NCBI RefSeq assembly: GCF_001542625.1
Contig: NZ_CP016279.1
Coordinates: 8,432,001 to 8,496,000 of the forward strand
DNA: 64,000 bases
DNA from: Streptomyces griseochromogenes
Lineage (GTDB): Bacteria > Actinomycetota > Actinomycetes > Streptomycetales > Streptomycetaceae
Direction of reading: 5' to 3'
The translations under genes and the position numbers were made by a program. Positions 63,934-64,000 of the stretch are shown here, one piece after another. How positions within the stretch are numbered: the stretch's first letter is position 1; every line of letters begins with the position of its first letter. The notes under the pieces were generated by a model. The model searched no databases and was not told the DNA's origin. It saw nothing but the letters and a program-made list of their open reading frames with translations.

Positions 63934-64000
63934 ATGGCTTCCGAGGACGCGGACGAGAACGTGCACGGTGACAGCGGCGGGCCTGGCGGGACGGCTCCCG
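63934..64000 (+). CDS. start of an unidentified gene (cut by window end)
   Basis: ATG 63934 after AAGGTCGGGA, reading MASEDADENVHGDSGGPGGT onward and open to the window edge. The acidic, Gly-rich beginning is not diagnostic. Confidence 0.55.
   Translation, partial: MASEDADENVHGDSGGPGGTAP

Overview
The window is GC-rich actinobacterial chromosome (roughly 70% G+C or more by eye). Gene content (whiA-yvcK-rapZ-uvrC, WhiJ-like regulator/DUF397 pair, PPOX F420-type protein, mycothiol-type MDMPI enzyme) and several apparently leaderless genes point to Streptomyces or a close relative. No database search was possible; family names come from recognising motifs.

Layout. 0-2.5 kb: glycolytic set gap-pgk-tpiA (minus; tpiA cut by the window edge). 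2.8-5.7 kb: secreted M14 zinc carboxypeptidase. 5.9-11.0 kb: overlapping operon uvrC-rapZ-yvcK-whiA. 11.4-15.3 kb: HTH protein, Tat-exported Rieske protein, LacI regulator with operator, overlapping PfkB sugar kinase. 15.5-18.5 kb: uvrA. 18.7-25.1 kb: MDMPI-fold and MBL-fold enzymes, a polar amino acid ABC importer, aroQ and an MHS transporter. 25.2-30.2 kb: cation antiporter, TerC behind a likely Mn2+ (yybP-ykoY) riboswitch, and two TerD proteins, one fused to a degenerate FtsK-like domain. 30.3-35.1 kb: uvrB, MHYT sensor, GDPD, ogt. 35.2-42.2 kb: VOC protein, psuG-psuK, methyltransferase, CorA, PPOX protein, uridine-kinase-like protein, DUF2293. 42.2-43.7 kb: IS110 copy 1. 44-50.9 kb: DUF1772, gltD, AhpD-like/MocR pair, WhiJ-like cluster. 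51-58.1 kb: ABC exporter, P450, amidohydrolase, FUSC transporter. 58.3-59.4 kb: a non-coding RNA with a circularly permuted tRNA fold (YrlA-type Y RNA) behind a conserved-looking unknown protein. 59.5-64 kb: RidA-GNAT fusion, UdgB-type uracil-DNA glycosylase, and a GH3 gene remnant split by IS110 copy 2.

How parts work together. The three nucleotide-excision-repair genes and ogt each carry a promoter matching the actinobacterial DNA-damage (RecA-NDp/PafBC) consensus TTGTCRGTG-N8-TANNNT. The same element sits before the terD operon, which suggests that Ter-type stress proteins here belong to the damage regulon. The best candidates for undescribed biology are the permuted-tRNA Y RNA with its neighbour protein, and the damage-promoter/riboswitch control of the Ter cluster.
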